Origin: Parasphingopyxis sp. CP4
Lineage (GTDB): Bacteria > Pseudomonadota > Alphaproteobacteria > Sphingomonadales > Sphingomonadaceae
Length of the DNA stretch: 64,000 bases
Direction of reading: 5' to 3'
NCBI RefSeq assembly: GCF_013378055.1
Contig: NZ_CP051130.1
Coordinates: 2,420,001-2,484,000 of the forward strand
In this document: positions 36,317-44,410 of the stretch, piece after piece
Position numbering within the stretch: the stretch's first letter is position 1
How the letters are laid out: each line of letters begins with the position of its first letter
Made by a program: the position numbers and the translations under genes
The notes under the pieces: model-generated
What the model was told of the DNA's origin: nothing
Databases searched by the model: none
The model's input: only the letters and a program-made list of their open reading frames with translations

Positions 36317-36817
36317 CTAGCCTTCGACTCCGGCAATCACGGTTACATTGGTACCGCGCCCTTCAATGACAGTCGCGGTAATCTGTACACCGCCATTGCC
36401 GTCATCGCGCTCGGCAACCAGCATCTGGCTTTGGCCCATATCCATGGTCGCGGCGATAGAATAGCCTGATCCCTCAAGAGCATTGCGATAAAAGCCGATG
36501 ACGTCGCCCGGGCTGTCATTTGTCTGGAAGCTTGAAATCTGTCCCGATCCGCCATCGCGGGCCGTAGTATTGAGGTTTAATCCCTCACGCGAGGTGGCGC
36601 CGGGATAGGGTGGCACACCGCCGACTGCGGTTGTGTCGAGGGTACCGGTTGTAATGGTCGTTTCTCCCTCTTCGCTGCGATAGGTGGTGGTCCCATCCCC
36701 ACCGCGCTCGACGACCACTTCCTCACCATCCGGTCCGGTATAAACTGTTTCCTCCGATCCGCCGCACGCGGCGAGCGAAACCAATGAAATTCCCAGGATT
36801 GTCGCTTTTAGATCCAT
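36317..36817 (-). CDS. Lipoprotein with C-terminal domain of unknown function
   Basis: A 166-residue lipoprotein; lipobox LAAC at about 15-18 after MDLKATILGISLVS. The mature N-terminus is acidic and threonine-rich (YTGPDGEEVVVERGGDGTTTYRS..., beta-hairpin-like). The C-terminal part VPPYPGATSRE, SSFQTNDSPGDVIGFYRNALEGSGYSIAATM resembles small bacterial domains in which a period of residues precedes DVIxFYRxxL; I recall this pattern in several secreted proteins without assigned function. It stands alone, with a promoter region shared with the divergent small membrane protein gene. Confidence 0.75.
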   Translation of the reverse strand: MDLKATILGISLVSLAACGGSEETVYTGPDGEEVVVERGGDGTTTYRSEEGETTITTGTLDTTAVGGVPPYPGATSREGLNLNTTARDGGSGQISSFQTNDSPGDVIGFYRNALEGSGYSIAATMDMGQSQMLVAERDDGNGGVQITATVIEGRGTNVTVIAGVEG

Positions 36818-36929
36818 ATTTACCTCCCCAACTGACAGGGCGGTTATCGCACAATCGCCTTGAAGCGCAAACCGACGTGACCTATATCGTTAATACAGTA
36901 GATTTTCACCAGCGACAGGGAATGTCAGG

Positions 36930-37151
36930 ATGCTCAACATTGTTTCGCTTCTTATCGGGCTCGTTGCGGCCGTTATGGCCCTGGTCGGCCTGATCCCATT
37001 GCTGGGATGGGTGAATTGGCTGATGCTGCCAGTTGCGTTTGTCGGTCTTGTTGTCGGCATGTTGTCGGACAGCAATCTTGGCCGAAATCTCTGCATTGTC
37101 GTGGCGATCGTAGGCGGCCTGCGCCTGATGCTCGGCGGCGGATTTATCTAA
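36930..37151 (+). CDS. Small three-helix membrane protein
   Basis: A 73-residue hydrophobic protein with helices at about 4-22, 27-45 and 53-70 and hardly any polar residues except SDSNLGRN. Start ATG 36930 with GGGA upstream. Unknown function; conserved small membrane protein. Confidence 0.7.
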   Translation: MLNIVSLLIGLVAAVMALVGLIPLLGWVNWLMLPVAFVGLVVGMLSDSNLGRNLCIVVAIVGGLRLMLGGGFI

Positions 37152-37154
37152 CGC

Positions 37155-37592
37155 TTAGCCAAAGCCCTTGCCGGCATCACGCGGTTTGTGCCGAATGAGC
37201 CGCGACGTTTCGACCGCCGCCTGGCGGTGCTTCACGGCTTGCTGATAGACCGGATCGGTCACCATTTCGAGAAATGCACCCGCTGTTGGGTAGAGCGCGA
37301 CAAACGCTGTGTCCCAATGTTCGTCTTCCGGCCCGATCAAGATTGATTGCGGCTCGCCCGACCAGATCACCGTCCCGCCGACCCGCTCAAAGACCGGGCC
37401 GCTATCCTGTCCGTAGAGTGCATAGGCCTCTGCGCCTGACAGGCCTTTGCCGGCTTGCTCATGATCGTCCGGATAGGCTGCGTGTTCGCGGAATCGCACA
37501 AGATTGAGCATCGCCACCGGCTGATCGCGATCGAGCGCCTTAAAAGCCTCAAAATTGGGACGGCTCGGGTCGATATAGCTTTCATCTGTCAT
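37155..37592 (-). CDS. DUF1330 family protein
   Basis: A 145-residue cytoplasmic ferredoxin-like alpha+beta protein. The DUF1330 landmarks are PVAMLNLVRFREHA, GAEAYALYGQDSGPVFERVGGTVIW, DTAFVALYPTAGAFLEMVTDPVYQQAVKHRQAAVETSRLIRH. Related dimeric alpha/beta-barrel proteins include EthD-like and YciI-like enzymes; activity unknown. Its end is 3 bases from the convergent small membrane protein. Confidence 0.88.
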   Translation of the reverse strand: MTDESYIDPSRPNFEAFKALDRDQPVAMLNLVRFREHAAYPDDHEQAGKGLSGAEAYALYGQDSGPVFERVGGTVIWSGEPQSILIGPEDEHWDTAFVALYPTAGAFLEMVTDPVYQQAVKHRQAAVETSRLIRHKPRDAGKGFG

Positions 37593-37726
37593 GGCCCGAA
37601 CGTTGCCCGGGACAGCTTCGCCGTCAAGGTCAAAGCCGTCAGGCGCTCGGCCTACCCATCCGACAACAGTTATGTTATAGTATTACATTCAAAGAACGAA
37701 GGAAGACACTAACGAGGGAGAAGATC

Positions 37727-38146
37727 ATGCCACGATATGTTGCTCCACCCGATACCGAGCCGATGCGCGAAATGAACACAACGCCGCTCATCGATGTGAT
37801 GCTGGTGCTCCTCGTCATGTTTCTGATCGCATTGCCCGCGCTGACCCATAAAGTACCGCTCAACATTCCGCCGCCTGGGCCGGCCGATGGCGCACCGCCG
37901 CCAATCCATAGCTTGGGCATCAGCCCGACCGGGTCACTGTCATGGGACGGTCGGATGCTTCCAGCGAGTGCGCTTCGGGATCGATTGGACGCAATGGTGG
38001 CTGATCCTGCCTATCCCCGTCTCGAAATCGCAGCCCATGCGGAGGCGCCTTATGGGCGCGTCGATGAAATTCTCGCGGAAATCAATCGCGCGGGCGTGAC
38101 TCAGGTCGGTTTCACTGGCAATTCAGTTTTTGCGAACGCCTATTGA
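37727..38146 (+). CDS. ExbD/TolR family protein without ExbB partner
   Basis: A 139-residue inner-membrane protein with one helix at about 24-43 (LIDVMLVLLVMFLIALPAL) and a periplasmic ExbD/TolR domain. The helix carries the proton-path aspartate in TTPLIDVMLVLLV. ExbD and TolR normally work with ExbB/TolQ to energise TonB or TolA, but no ExbB/TolQ gene is near. GAGGGAG precedes ATG 37727. A TonB-C-domain protein occurs elsewhere in the window (5703), not linked. Confidence 0.9.
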   Translation: MPRYVAPPDTEPMREMNTTPLIDVMLVLLVMFLIALPALTHKVPLNIPPPGPADGAPPPIHSLGISPTGSLSWDGRMLPASALRDRLDAMVADPAYPRLEIAAHAEAPYGRVDEILAEINRAGVTQVGFTGNSVFANAY

Positions 38147-38197
38147 TCTGTCGCGCACCGCTTGCGTGCCGAAACGAAAAGCGCCAGAAGCCGTGCT

Positions 38198-38788
38198 ATG
38201 GGAAAAGCACGATGGATTGCCGCCGCTGCGGCGGGCACGGCCGCGGTTGCCGCCGCAGCCTATTATCTCAATGAGCGCAATAGCGAGAAGCCGGACTATG
38301 ATCTCCTGATCGACGAAGGGCGTTTTGCATTGCGGGCCTATCCGGCAATGATGATGGCAGAGACTGTCCAACAGGGTCAGCGCGAAACCGCCCTGGGTAA
38401 CGGCTTTCGGGTGCTTGCGGATTATATATTTGCCCGGTCTCGTCCGGGTCGAAAGATCGCGATGACGTCTCCGGTGATGAGTGAACGCGCCGTAACAGAT
38501 GGCGAATGGCGGACGCGCTTCGTGATGCCGGCCAAGCTGCATAAGTCAGATCTTCCAGAACCAGCACCCGGGGTCACGCTGGCCGAACAGCCTGCGCGCA
38601 AGGTGGCGGCAATACGATTTTCTGGCAGTGCCGATGATGAAATGCTGGCCGAGAATGAAGCGAGCTTGCGCGAATGGATGGCCGCGAACAGCCTGGAACC
38701 GGCTGGCGACGCCGAATATGCCTTTTACAACTCACCCTTCATCCCTGGACCGATGCGTCGCAATGAGGTCCTGATTCCCGTCGCCTAG
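38198..38788 (+). CDS. SOUL heme-binding family protein
   Basis: A 196-residue protein with an N-terminal hydrophobic segment (IAAAAAGTAAVAAAAYYL, residues 7-24) and a SOUL domain: YDLLIDEGRFALRAYPAMMMAETV, GFRVLADYIFARSRPGRKIAMTSPVMSE, WRTRFVMPAKL, and AFYNSPFIPGPMRRNEVLIPV at the end. SOUL proteins bind heme or tetrapyrrole; here probably membrane-anchored in the periplasm. ATG 38198 is preferred to an upstream TTG. Confidence 0.9.
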   Translation: MGKARWIAAAAAGTAAVAAAAYYLNERNSEKPDYDLLIDEGRFALRAYPAMMMAETVQQGQRETALGNGFRVLADYIFARSRPGRKIAMTSPVMSERAVTDGEWRTRFVMPAKLHKSDLPEPAPGVTLAEQPARKVAAIRFSGSADDEMLAENEASLREWMAANSLEPAGDAEYAFYNSPFIPGPMRRNEVLIPVA

Positions 38789-39193
38789 CTAGCGCTTCTT
38801 TGCACGGCGGAATGCTACATTGCCGGCGATAATGATTATTGCAGCGGTGAACAGGAAGCCGGTGAAGCCGCCGATCATTACCCCGACAGCGATGCCAAAT
38901 ATGACGGCACCGATGCCAATTGATCCGGCTGACGGGCCTTCGCCCTTGCTGTTCATTCGGCCGTCGAAAAATCCTTCAAAACCGTCCGCCGGTGTATTGC
39001 CTTCGTCTTGCAAGCGCGGCCGATCGGAGCGAGCGGGCGCCAGCGCCTCCATCACAGGAAGAGCGGAGGCAGTTTCTTGCGGCCCAGGCTGCATATCGCA
39101 CGCTTGCTTCGGTGGCAGATTGGTCTGCGTCTCCAGCACGATGAGCTTTCGCCCGCGTTCGATCACTCGATATTGTGTTGGCGGTGCATCCAC
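38789..39193 (-). CDS. Membrane protein with C-terminal double helix
   Basis: A 134-residue protein with a soluble N-terminal 85 residues (VIERGRKLIVLETQTNLPPKQACDMQPG) and two C-terminal hydrophobic segments (about 91-111, IGIGAVIFGIAVGVMIGGFTG; 114-128, FLFTAAIIIIAGNVAF) ending in RRAKKR. GTG start at 39191-39193 with GGAG before it. Convergent with SOUL gene, abutting its stop. Function unknown. Confidence 0.65.
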   Translation of the reverse strand: MDAPPTQYRVIERGRKLIVLETQTNLPPKQACDMQPGPQETASALPVMEALAPARSDRPRLQDEGNTPADGFEGFFDGRMNSKGEGPSAGSIGIGAVIFGIAVGVMIGGFTGFLFTAAIIIIAGNVAFRRAKKR

Positions 39194-39264
39194 GGTTTTC
39201 TCCGCCGCCCGGTCTAGGCGGACTTGGGCGGCAGGAAAAGGCTAGGCCAGCGATCGGCCGAACA

Positions 39265-39633
39265 TTATTCGCAGCGGGAATCGCTACGATCGATCTCGCG
39301 GCCAATAAGTGCACCGGCAGCGCCACCAACAATCGTGCCGACAGTGCGGTCGCGGCCGCCATCAATTTCGCGGCCGACCAGCGCCCCGGCAACCCCGCCA
39401 ATGAGCAGTCCGACAGTGCCGTCTTCGCGCCGACAACGATAGCGGCCATCATCATCGCGCCACACCCGACCTTGATAGCCCCGGTGATGGCCGCGGCGGT
39501 GATGGATCTGCTGGACCTGTGCGGCTTGAGCGCGATGGCCCCAGGCCGGAGCGTGGGCAGGTGGGCTGGCCAGTGCACCGACGGTCGTACCAGCGATTGC
39601 GGCGGTAGCTATCGCAAGGATCGGCATACGCAT
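39265..39633 (-). CDS. Glycine-zipper (2TM) periplasmic protein
   Basis: A 122-residue protein with signal peptide (1-23, ILAIATAAIAGTTVGALA), a histidine-rich stretch (HHRRGHHRGY) and two glycine-zipper motifs GLLIGGVAGALVGREID and GTIVGGAAGALIGREID. This is the RcnB-like/17 kDa surface antigen-like glycine zipper fold seen in sphingomonad envelope proteins. ATG 39631-39633; role probably structural in the outer membrane or periplasm. Confidence 0.8.
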   Translation of the reverse strand: MRMPILAIATAAIAGTTVGALASPPAHAPAWGHRAQAAQVQQIHHRRGHHRGYQGRVWRDDDGRYRCRREDGTVGLLIGGVAGALVGREIDGGRDRTVGTIVGGAAGALIGREIDRSDSRCE

Positions 39634-39785
39634 ATTCTCTTCCTTTCAATCGGATTGTAGCAGACTGTATCAGCTTCAACGCGAAAGATCAGGCTTGGTT
39701 TCATGAACCTTAGACAACGCCCGAAAAACCGTATCAGTCCCGGATAATCGGTTCTGCAGGTGCGACAATGTGCACCTTTGCCAGC

Positions 39786-40334
39786 CTAATTTTGAGCAGC
39801 CCGCACAAAACGTTGCTCATTGCCGACGCGCCAAGTTTCGCCGCCATCGGTCGATACCTCCATGCGCGACTGGAACCGATTCTGCTCCACGGCATAGCGC
39901 GTGAAGCGCAGCATGATCGTCGTGCCATCGGCCATCGGCGTGTTCGGCGTGGTCCGCGTCTCGCTCGTATCCGGACCAATCATCCGCCACAAATGCCCAT
40001 CGGGACCGACTGAACTCATCTCGATCTCATTCTGGGCAGGCCGGGCGAAGAACAAGATGCCGGATGCCTGGTTGAGCGACGGGATGGTGCTCATCCCGCT
40101 GACCACCCGGTCATTCACGACCCAGCCAAAGCGATACTGTCCGACAAAGCTCTGCGTAACCGCGCCGTCCGCGCCGATAAAGTCCGTCTCGACATCCCAG
40201 AGGCCGATAACATGGCGGAGCTGCTCCACTGCTTGCGGCGCGGGTTCGGGCGGTGTTGCAGGCGCCTGAGCCGCTACAGGAGCCACGGCAATGCCGCAGG
40301 CCAGCAGAGCTGCCATCCAGTTGCGCGTTCGCAT
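39786..40334 (-). CDS. Secreted DUF1579-like protein
   Basis: A 182-residue protein with signal peptide (MAALLACGIAVAPVAAQA) and a lipocalin-like C-terminal domain: HVIGLWDVETDFIGADGAV, YRFGWVVNDRVVSGMSTI, GILFFARPAQNEIEMSSVGPDG, RFTRYAVEQNRFQSRMEVS-x-DGGETW. This resembles the DUF1579 group of periplasmic small-molecule-associated proteins. ATG 40332-40334 has AGGAG 7 bases upstream and is preferred to an upstream GTG. Function unknown. Confidence 0.75.
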   Translation of the reverse strand: MRTRNWMAALLACGIAVAPVAAQAPATPPEPAPQAVEQLRHVIGLWDVETDFIGADGAVTQSFVGQYRFGWVVNDRVVSGMSTIPSLNQASGILFFARPAQNEIEMSSVGPDGHLWRMIGPDTSETRTTPNTPMADGTTIMLRFTRYAVEQNRFQSRMEVSTDGGETWRVGNEQRFVRAAQN

Positions 40335-40476
40335 AACCACTCTCCTCTTTACCCCGGGCTAGCGCATGATGCGTCAGCCGTTCCAACTTTTCCATGGTTA
40401 TTCGACGAGTGCCACTATCTGCCGCCAATTGCGGATAGGCCGATACCGGATGTACGGTCCGGTATCATACCTCTGG

Positions 40477-40749
40477 CTAACGATTGTCCAGCTGCGGCCG
40501 TACGGCCTTCAGCCCCTTGTGCGTAATGCGATAGGGACTGCCGCCGCGGCTGATCACCAAGCGCCGCTGCTTCAGCTTTTTGAACACCGCCATGGTGCAA
40601 TCGGAAAGCACATAGCCTTCGCGCGTGAAACAGGTGACCTTGATAATCCGACCGCGTTGGCCGTCTTCCCGGCTTTCATGGTCGTGCCGGATATGCCCGC
40701 CTTGGGCGAGTAAATGCAGCGTGCGCTGCTCATGCTTTGAAATATTCAT
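40477..40749 (-). CDS. YjhX-type toxin family protein (UPF0386), solitary
   Basis: A 90-residue protein matching UPF0386/Yjh[77 protein letters not shown]. In E. coli YjhX is the toxin of a toxin-antitoxin pair with acetyltransferase YjhQ; it has a winged-helix look. No YjhQ or other antitoxin gene is adjacent on either strand, so this copy may be a stand-alone regulator or depend on a distant antitoxin. The start MNISKHEQ is clear by family; an upstream extension is unlikely. Confidence 0.88.
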   Translation of the reverse strand: MNISKHEQRTLHLLAQGGHIRHDHESREDGQRGRIIKVTCFTREGYVLSDCTMAVFKKLKQRRLVISRGGSPYRITHKGLKAVRPQLDNR

Positions 40750-41006
40750 TGGAAATTGTGACCCCGGCGCCGGACATTTGGCGCCCTGCTGAGGTGGACA
40801 GGCGCAGCAAAGCGCCGCCGCGCGCAATCGCGCCTGGCGGGGTGCTGCGAACCGACGGGTCACCGGGGCACGCCCCGGGCCGTCCATCAGCGGATTACAA
40901 TCTCTTTCATAAAACACTCTGGTCGTGGTTATGCACGGCGCCGATAGCAGTATAGACTGGCTTTGCGCAATATCCCCTGCGCCACGCTGCAACCGGAGAG
41001 ACTATC

Positions 41007-41378
41007 ATGGCTGACAATGTCGCGATCATCACAGATTTCATTGCCGCCTGGTCGCGCCTCGATGCCGAAGAGCTGACCGGCTATTTCACCGAGACGGGCA
41101 CCTATCACAATATGCCGGTCGGCCCGGTCAGCGGCCATGCCGCGCTCAAGCAATTCATCGCCGGGTTTATCGGCAACTGGACGCAAACCGATTGGGATGT
41201 CCTCACCATTATCGGTGAGGGCGATACCGTGATCGCCGAGCGGCTGGATCGCACCAAAGTGGGCGATATCGAGATTGATCTGCCCTGTTGCGGTGTCTTC
41301 GAAATGGAAGACGGCAAGATCGCTACCTGGCGCGACTATTTCGACATGGCGACCTATACCAACGCGCTCGGCGGTTAG
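41007..41378 (+). CDS. Limonene-1,2-epoxide hydrolase-like (SnoaL-fold) protein
   Basis: A 123-residue cone-shaped NTF2-fold protein. Active-site features of limonene epoxide hydrolase are present: the Tyr/Asn pair YHN at 33-35, the Arg-x-Asp pair RLD at 79-81 and a third acid in WRDYFD (Asp110/113). It probably hydrolyses an epoxide or works as a related SnoaL-type cyclase; substrate unknown. CGGAGAG lies before ATG 41007. Confidence 0.85.
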   Translation: MADNVAIITDFIAAWSRLDAEELTGYFTETGTYHNMPVGPVSGHAALKQFIAGFIGNWTQTDWDVLTIIGEGDTVIAERLDRTKVGDIEIDLPCCGVFEMEDGKIATWRDYFDMATYTNALGG

Positions 41379-41390
41379 TATCTTGGCTGG

Positions 41391-41735
41391 CTAACCTTCT
41401 TTCGAGGCGCAATGGATGCAGAGCGCCGCTTCCGGCCGGGCATCGAGCCGCTTGGGATTGATATCCCCGCCGCAGCGCACGCACACGCCATATTCGCCAT
41501 CCTCGATCCGGGCGAGCGCGCGCTTTACCGAAACGATCTCCCGCGTCACCAGAAGGGCCTGCGCCTCGAGCGATTGATCATCCTCCATCTCGACCGCTTG
41601 CTCTGAGGAATCCGCATTGAGCGGCTCATCCAGATCGCGCTCAAGATGGGAAAAACGCGCTTCCAACTCGGCCAACTGGCTTTCGAGCCGGGTCCGAGAA
41701 GCGGTGGTGGAGGCGGCATTGGCGGTATTGGTCAT
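41391..41735 (-). CDS. TraR/DksA-type zinc finger protein
   Basis: A 114-residue protein related to DksA and TraR, which bind RNA polymerase in the secondary channel. Coiled-coil region about 15-75 (LESQLAELEARFSHLERDLDEPL), then YGVCVRCGGDINPKRLDARPEAALCIHC with the Cys4 zinc site. Shorter than DksA (150) and close to the TraR-like subfamily. The acidic loop residues of DksA are not clear. ATG 41733-41735; a second such gene occurs at 54306. Confidence 0.85.
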   Translation of the reverse strand: MTNTANAASTTASRTRLESQLAELEARFSHLERDLDEPLNADSSEQAVEMEDDQSLEAQALLVTREIVSVKRALARIEDGEYGVCVRCGGDINPKRLDARPEAALCIHCASKEG

Positions 41736-41833
41736 CGGTGCATGGCTCCTGCTGAATCTGTCTGTCGGGAGCCATGCTAGGCGGCCAGCAGCCGATCGGC
41801 TTTGATTTAGCGCAAAGCCGCAAAACCGCATCG

Positions 41834-41992
41834 CTACTGGCAATCGCCGAGCCGATGGCGGGTCCGGCATGTCTTGCAGAGCTTCCCAAAGGCCGGTCGG
41901 TTTGGCCGGCTGCTATAATTGCGCTCCGGCCATCGCGGACAGTTGCGGCACCAGTGCCACTGATCGCTGGAATTGCGTCTGCGATAGGGCAT
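41834..41992 (-). CDS. 52-residue cysteine-rich putative zinc ribbon protein
   Basis: A short gene directly upstream of the TraR/DksA-type gene on the same strand. The protein has C-x-x-C twice (C15, C18 and C39, C42) plus C51, with spaced aromatic residues: WHWCRNCPRWPERNY and LCKTCRTRHRLGDC. AGAGGA lies 5 bases before ATG 41990-41992, a good ribosome-binding site. It looks like a zinc ribbon, but I do not know a named family. A similar but unrelated short zinc ribbon occurs at 44411. Confidence 0.6.
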   Translation of the reverse strand: MPYRRRNSSDQWHWCRNCPRWPERNYSSRPNRPAFGKLCKTCRTRHRLGDCQ

Positions 41993-42148
41993 GGCGTTCC
42001 TCTGCCTGGGGGGCAGCAGGATATCGTGCGCAGGATGTCTTCGCAGCGCGAACTGCATCCGGATCGGACAGAAATGCTGACCGGCGGATCGACCTCGAAA
42101 TCTGTCGCGGATTGCGACATAGTCGGCGCGCATATGGGGGAGCCGCTT

Positions 42149-42784
42149 GTGGGGAAGCTGCTAAAATTCAAACGCACACGCCCGCGCAATCGCGAGCGCA
42201 CCAGCTGGCATGGCGGGCACCAGGACCGCCCTGCTCGCCGCCGCAAGGCCGGGCTGTCGAACTGGCAAATGGGCGGCCTGTTTCTTGCGGTCTTCTCCAG
42301 CGTTTTCCTCCTTGTCTTTGTCGGCCTTGGCTGGTGGGACGATCGCACCGTCGACACTGCGCCCCAGTCCTTCCTGACCCCTGCGCCCAATGCGGTCACT
42401 CCGCCCAGTGCGGCCAATGCGGACAGCGCCGCTGCTGAACGCATAAGTTTCTCGATCTGCGGCATCGGGCAACGGATCAATTGCGTCGTCGATGGCGATA
42501 CGATCTGGATGCGCGGCGAAAAGATCCGGTTGCTGGGCATCGATACGCCCGAGCTCTCCCCCTCTCGCTGCGCCGAGGAAGAACGGCTCGGCCAGGCCGC
42601 CAAGCGCCGGCTCCATGGCCTGCTCAACAGCGGCGTCGTAACCTTGGAGCGCGATGGCCGGGACCAGGACCGCTATGGCCGCCTCCTCCGCCGGGTCTAT
42701 GTCGATGGCAATCCGGTCGGCCCGACCCTGATCCGCGAAGGCCTGGCGCGGCCCTACGGCAATGGCCGGCGTAGCTGGTGCTGA
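42149..42784 (+). CDS. Membrane-anchored thermonuclease (SNase)-family protein
   Basis: A 211-residue protein (GTG start 42149, with GGGGGAG 6 bases upstream; an ATG at 42134 is an alternative). The N-terminus is very basic (KFKRTRPRNRERTSWHGGHQDRPARRRK) followed by a helix (about 45-65, MGGLFLAVFSSVFLLVFVGL). The C-terminal SNase-like domain has NCVVDGDTIWMRGEKIRLLGIDTPEL, the catalytic arginines and acids (RLLGID, E in CAEEERLG, RYGRLLRRVYVDG) and GLARPYGNGRRSWC. Nuclease or related activity in the periplasm is expected by family. Confidence 0.82.
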   Translation: MGKLLKFKRTRPRNRERTSWHGGHQDRPARRRKAGLSNWQMGGLFLAVFSSVFLLVFVGLGWWDDRTVDTAPQSFLTPAPNAVTPPSAANADSAAAERISFSICGIGQRINCVVDGDTIWMRGEKIRLLGIDTPELSPSRCAEEERLGQAAKRRLHGLLNSGVVTLERDGRDQDRYGRLLRRVYVDGNPVGPTLIREGLARPYGNGRRSWC

Positions 42785-42839
42785 CAGGCCGCCCGGCCAT
42801 TTAACCGGATTTTGACCGGGCGGTGCTAGGCCGGTCCGC

Positions 42840-43373
42840 ATGGACATGATGACCATCTCTGCCCTGGCTGTGCTCGCCCTTGTTGGCGGCTTTGTCGGGC
42901 TGTTTCTCTATCTTGGTCATCGCAGCGGCCGGGGAGACCTGATCGCGCCGCCCAGGGAATTCGGCAAGCGCGAATATGGCCAGCGGCCCCCAGGAAAACC
43001 AGCGTTACCGGTTGCACCCAAAACGATCACGCCGCCAAAGGAACGCGCGCCCGATCCCGTGCCGCCCGTCGCGGTGCCGGAGCAGAGGGCCGAGGAATTG
43101 GTCGCGGCCATCTCCGAACCCGCGCCCGAACCGGTACCTGCCGAAACCGATGGCGAGATCGCACCCGAATGGCGGCGCGATGCACCGTCCGGAAATGCAC
43201 GGCTGAGCGAGGCCTGTTACACGGCCGAACAATATGCCGAGCGCGAGGTGAAAGCCCTGCTCCTCCAAAACCACCCCAACCGCGCCTTCACCCACGCCCG
43301 CCGCGCACTGAAATTATCGGATGACGAGGCGATGGATTTCGTCGAGCGCGTGGCGCGGGGATTGCGGGTTTAG
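42840..43373 (+). CDS. Membrane-anchored hypothetical protein with proline-rich linker
   Basis: A 177-residue protein: one N-terminal helix (about 5-25, ISALAVLALVGGFVGLFLYL), a proline/alanine/glutamate-rich linker (35-115), and a C-terminal helical region (125-177) YTAEQYAEREVKALLLQNHPNRAFTHARRALKLSDDEAMDFVERVARGL. The end has the feel of a TPR or ribosomal-type helical hairpin. Unknown function; 55 bases after the nuclease gene on the same strand, probably same operon. Confidence 0.7.
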   Translation: MDMMTISALAVLALVGGFVGLFLYLGHRSGRGDLIAPPREFGKREYGQRPPGKPALPVAPKTITPPKERAPDPVPPVAVPEQRAEELVAAISEPAPEPVPAETDGEIAPEWRRDAPSGNARLSEACYTAEQYAEREVKALLLQNHPNRAFTHARRALKLSDDEAMDFVERVARGLRV

Positions 43374-43408
43374 GGGGCGCTTGCCCCGACCCAAACACCA
43401 CCCGCTTA

Positions 43409-43480
43409 CCCTGAGCCTGTCGAAGGGTTGTTCTTACCTTGGCCGTTGAAGAGAAGTGCAGCCCTTCGACAGGCTCAGGG
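43409..43480. repeat. Perfect 19-base inverted repeat, REP-like
   Basis: CCCTGAGCCTGTCGAAGGG at 43409-43427 and its exact reverse complement at 43462-43480 are separated by 34 bases. This is a common dispersed element in sphingomonad and other proteobacterial genomes. It lies just after the 177-residue gene and before the minus-strand genes, at the border of the nrd-TIR region. Confidence 0.85.
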
Positions 43481-43491
43481 CAACGGAGTTC

Positions 43492-43839
43492 TCAAAAACT
43501 CGTGATGCGGGCGTTGATGCCATAGGCGTCGCAAAAGGCTTTGAAGCTGTCGACGGCCTGGCTGTCGCCGTCGAACTGGGCGTGGAGCAGGGCGGCGGCG
43601 AGGCGGGGGACGTCTTCGGCCTCGACCGTGCAAAACCGCTCATAATCCGCATCGCCCATCATCCCCTCAACCAGCGGCCCGCCATCGCAGCAATCGATGA
43701 CGAGATTGCCATTGTCATGCAGCTTGAGCCCCACCGACCGCCGATTGGGCCCCGGCTCCTTCGCCAGCTCCACCATCGCCCCGGGCGTAATCGAGACACC
43801 GTTCCACGATCTGGGCTTGGGTTTCCTGCGGCCAAACAT
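43492..43839 (-). CDS. Small hypothetical protein
   Basis: A 115-residue protein starting MFGRRKPKPRSWNGVSITPGAMVELAKEPGP. The middle GLKLHDNGNLVIDCCDGGPLVEGMMGDADYERFCTVEAEDVPRLAAALL has a mixed beta/alpha look; three cysteines (two adjacent). No signal or membrane helix. I do not recognise the family. ATG 43837-43839 chosen over a longer upstream extension with unusual composition; no clear ribosome-binding site. Confidence 0.6.
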   Translation of the reverse strand: MFGRRKPKPRSWNGVSITPGAMVELAKEPGPNRRSVGLKLHDNGNLVIDCCDGGPLVEGMMGDADYERFCTVEAEDVPRLAAALLHAQFDGDSQAVDSFKAFCDAYGINARITSF

Positions 43840-43928
43840 GGGGGTGAGGATAGGGTGGTGACGGGGGGAAGGGAATGGGGGTGTGAAAGCTCGCACTAGC
43901 TGATGAAGGTTGAAGCAAAGTCGTGCTT

Positions 43929-44393
43929 TTAGCAGTCGCTCCAGCTGCGATACACTTCCAAACTCTGGTCAAACGGTAGGGGAATTGTGAGAGACCAGCG
44001 GGTGAATCCAACAAAAACCGAGAAATCTGTCGGATCTACCTGTGTACCGTTCAGGAGGAAGTGTAAGGTCGGACCTCCTGCGTCGGCGATTATTACAGGT
44101 CCGTTTGCTGTTTGATACAGACACCCTGGCGCGAAATCGTTAGCGATGCCTGCGGTTTCGTCTACGAGTATCGTTGGCTGTGGTAGCCTGAGTCTGGCTT
44201 CCATGTGCGTGCTAATTTCCTGAATCCCAAACCGGCGGCCATATTCCTGCTCAAATGGAATGAAGCTGGTGCGGCCAGAAGGAAAATCGACGACCAGTCC
44301 GATACTGTGATCGTCTCTCAATCCCCTATGTAGAAAATCGCCGGGTTCGGCGGATATAGGCAAGATGGCGTTCAGATCAGCGATGGGTAGCAT
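43929..44393 (-). CDS. Unknown protein, third gene of the TIR cassette
   Basis: A 154-residue soluble protein (SYNonym unknown) with mixed beta/alpha sequence: IGLVVDFPSGRTSFIPFEQEYGRRFGIQEISTHMEARLRL, FAPGCLYQTANGPVIIADAGGPTLHFLLNGTQVDPTDF, ending LEVYRSWSDC. No recognised family, no signal peptide. It starts 17 bases after the stop of the 49-residue zinc ribbon gene on the same strand, so the three genes TIR, zinc ribbon and this one look like an operon. Lower GC than nrd genes. Role as immunity, target or effector of the TIR protein is speculative. Confidence 0.6.
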   Translation of the reverse strand: MLPIADLNAILPISAEPGDFLHRGLRDDHSIGLVVDFPSGRTSFIPFEQEYGRRFGIQEISTHMEARLRLPQPTILVDETAGIANDFAPGCLYQTANGPVIIADAGGPTLHFLLNGTQVDPTDFSVFVGFTRWSLTIPLPFDQSLEVYRSWSDC

Positions 44394-44410
44394 GTTAGAT
44401 CGACTTTTCC

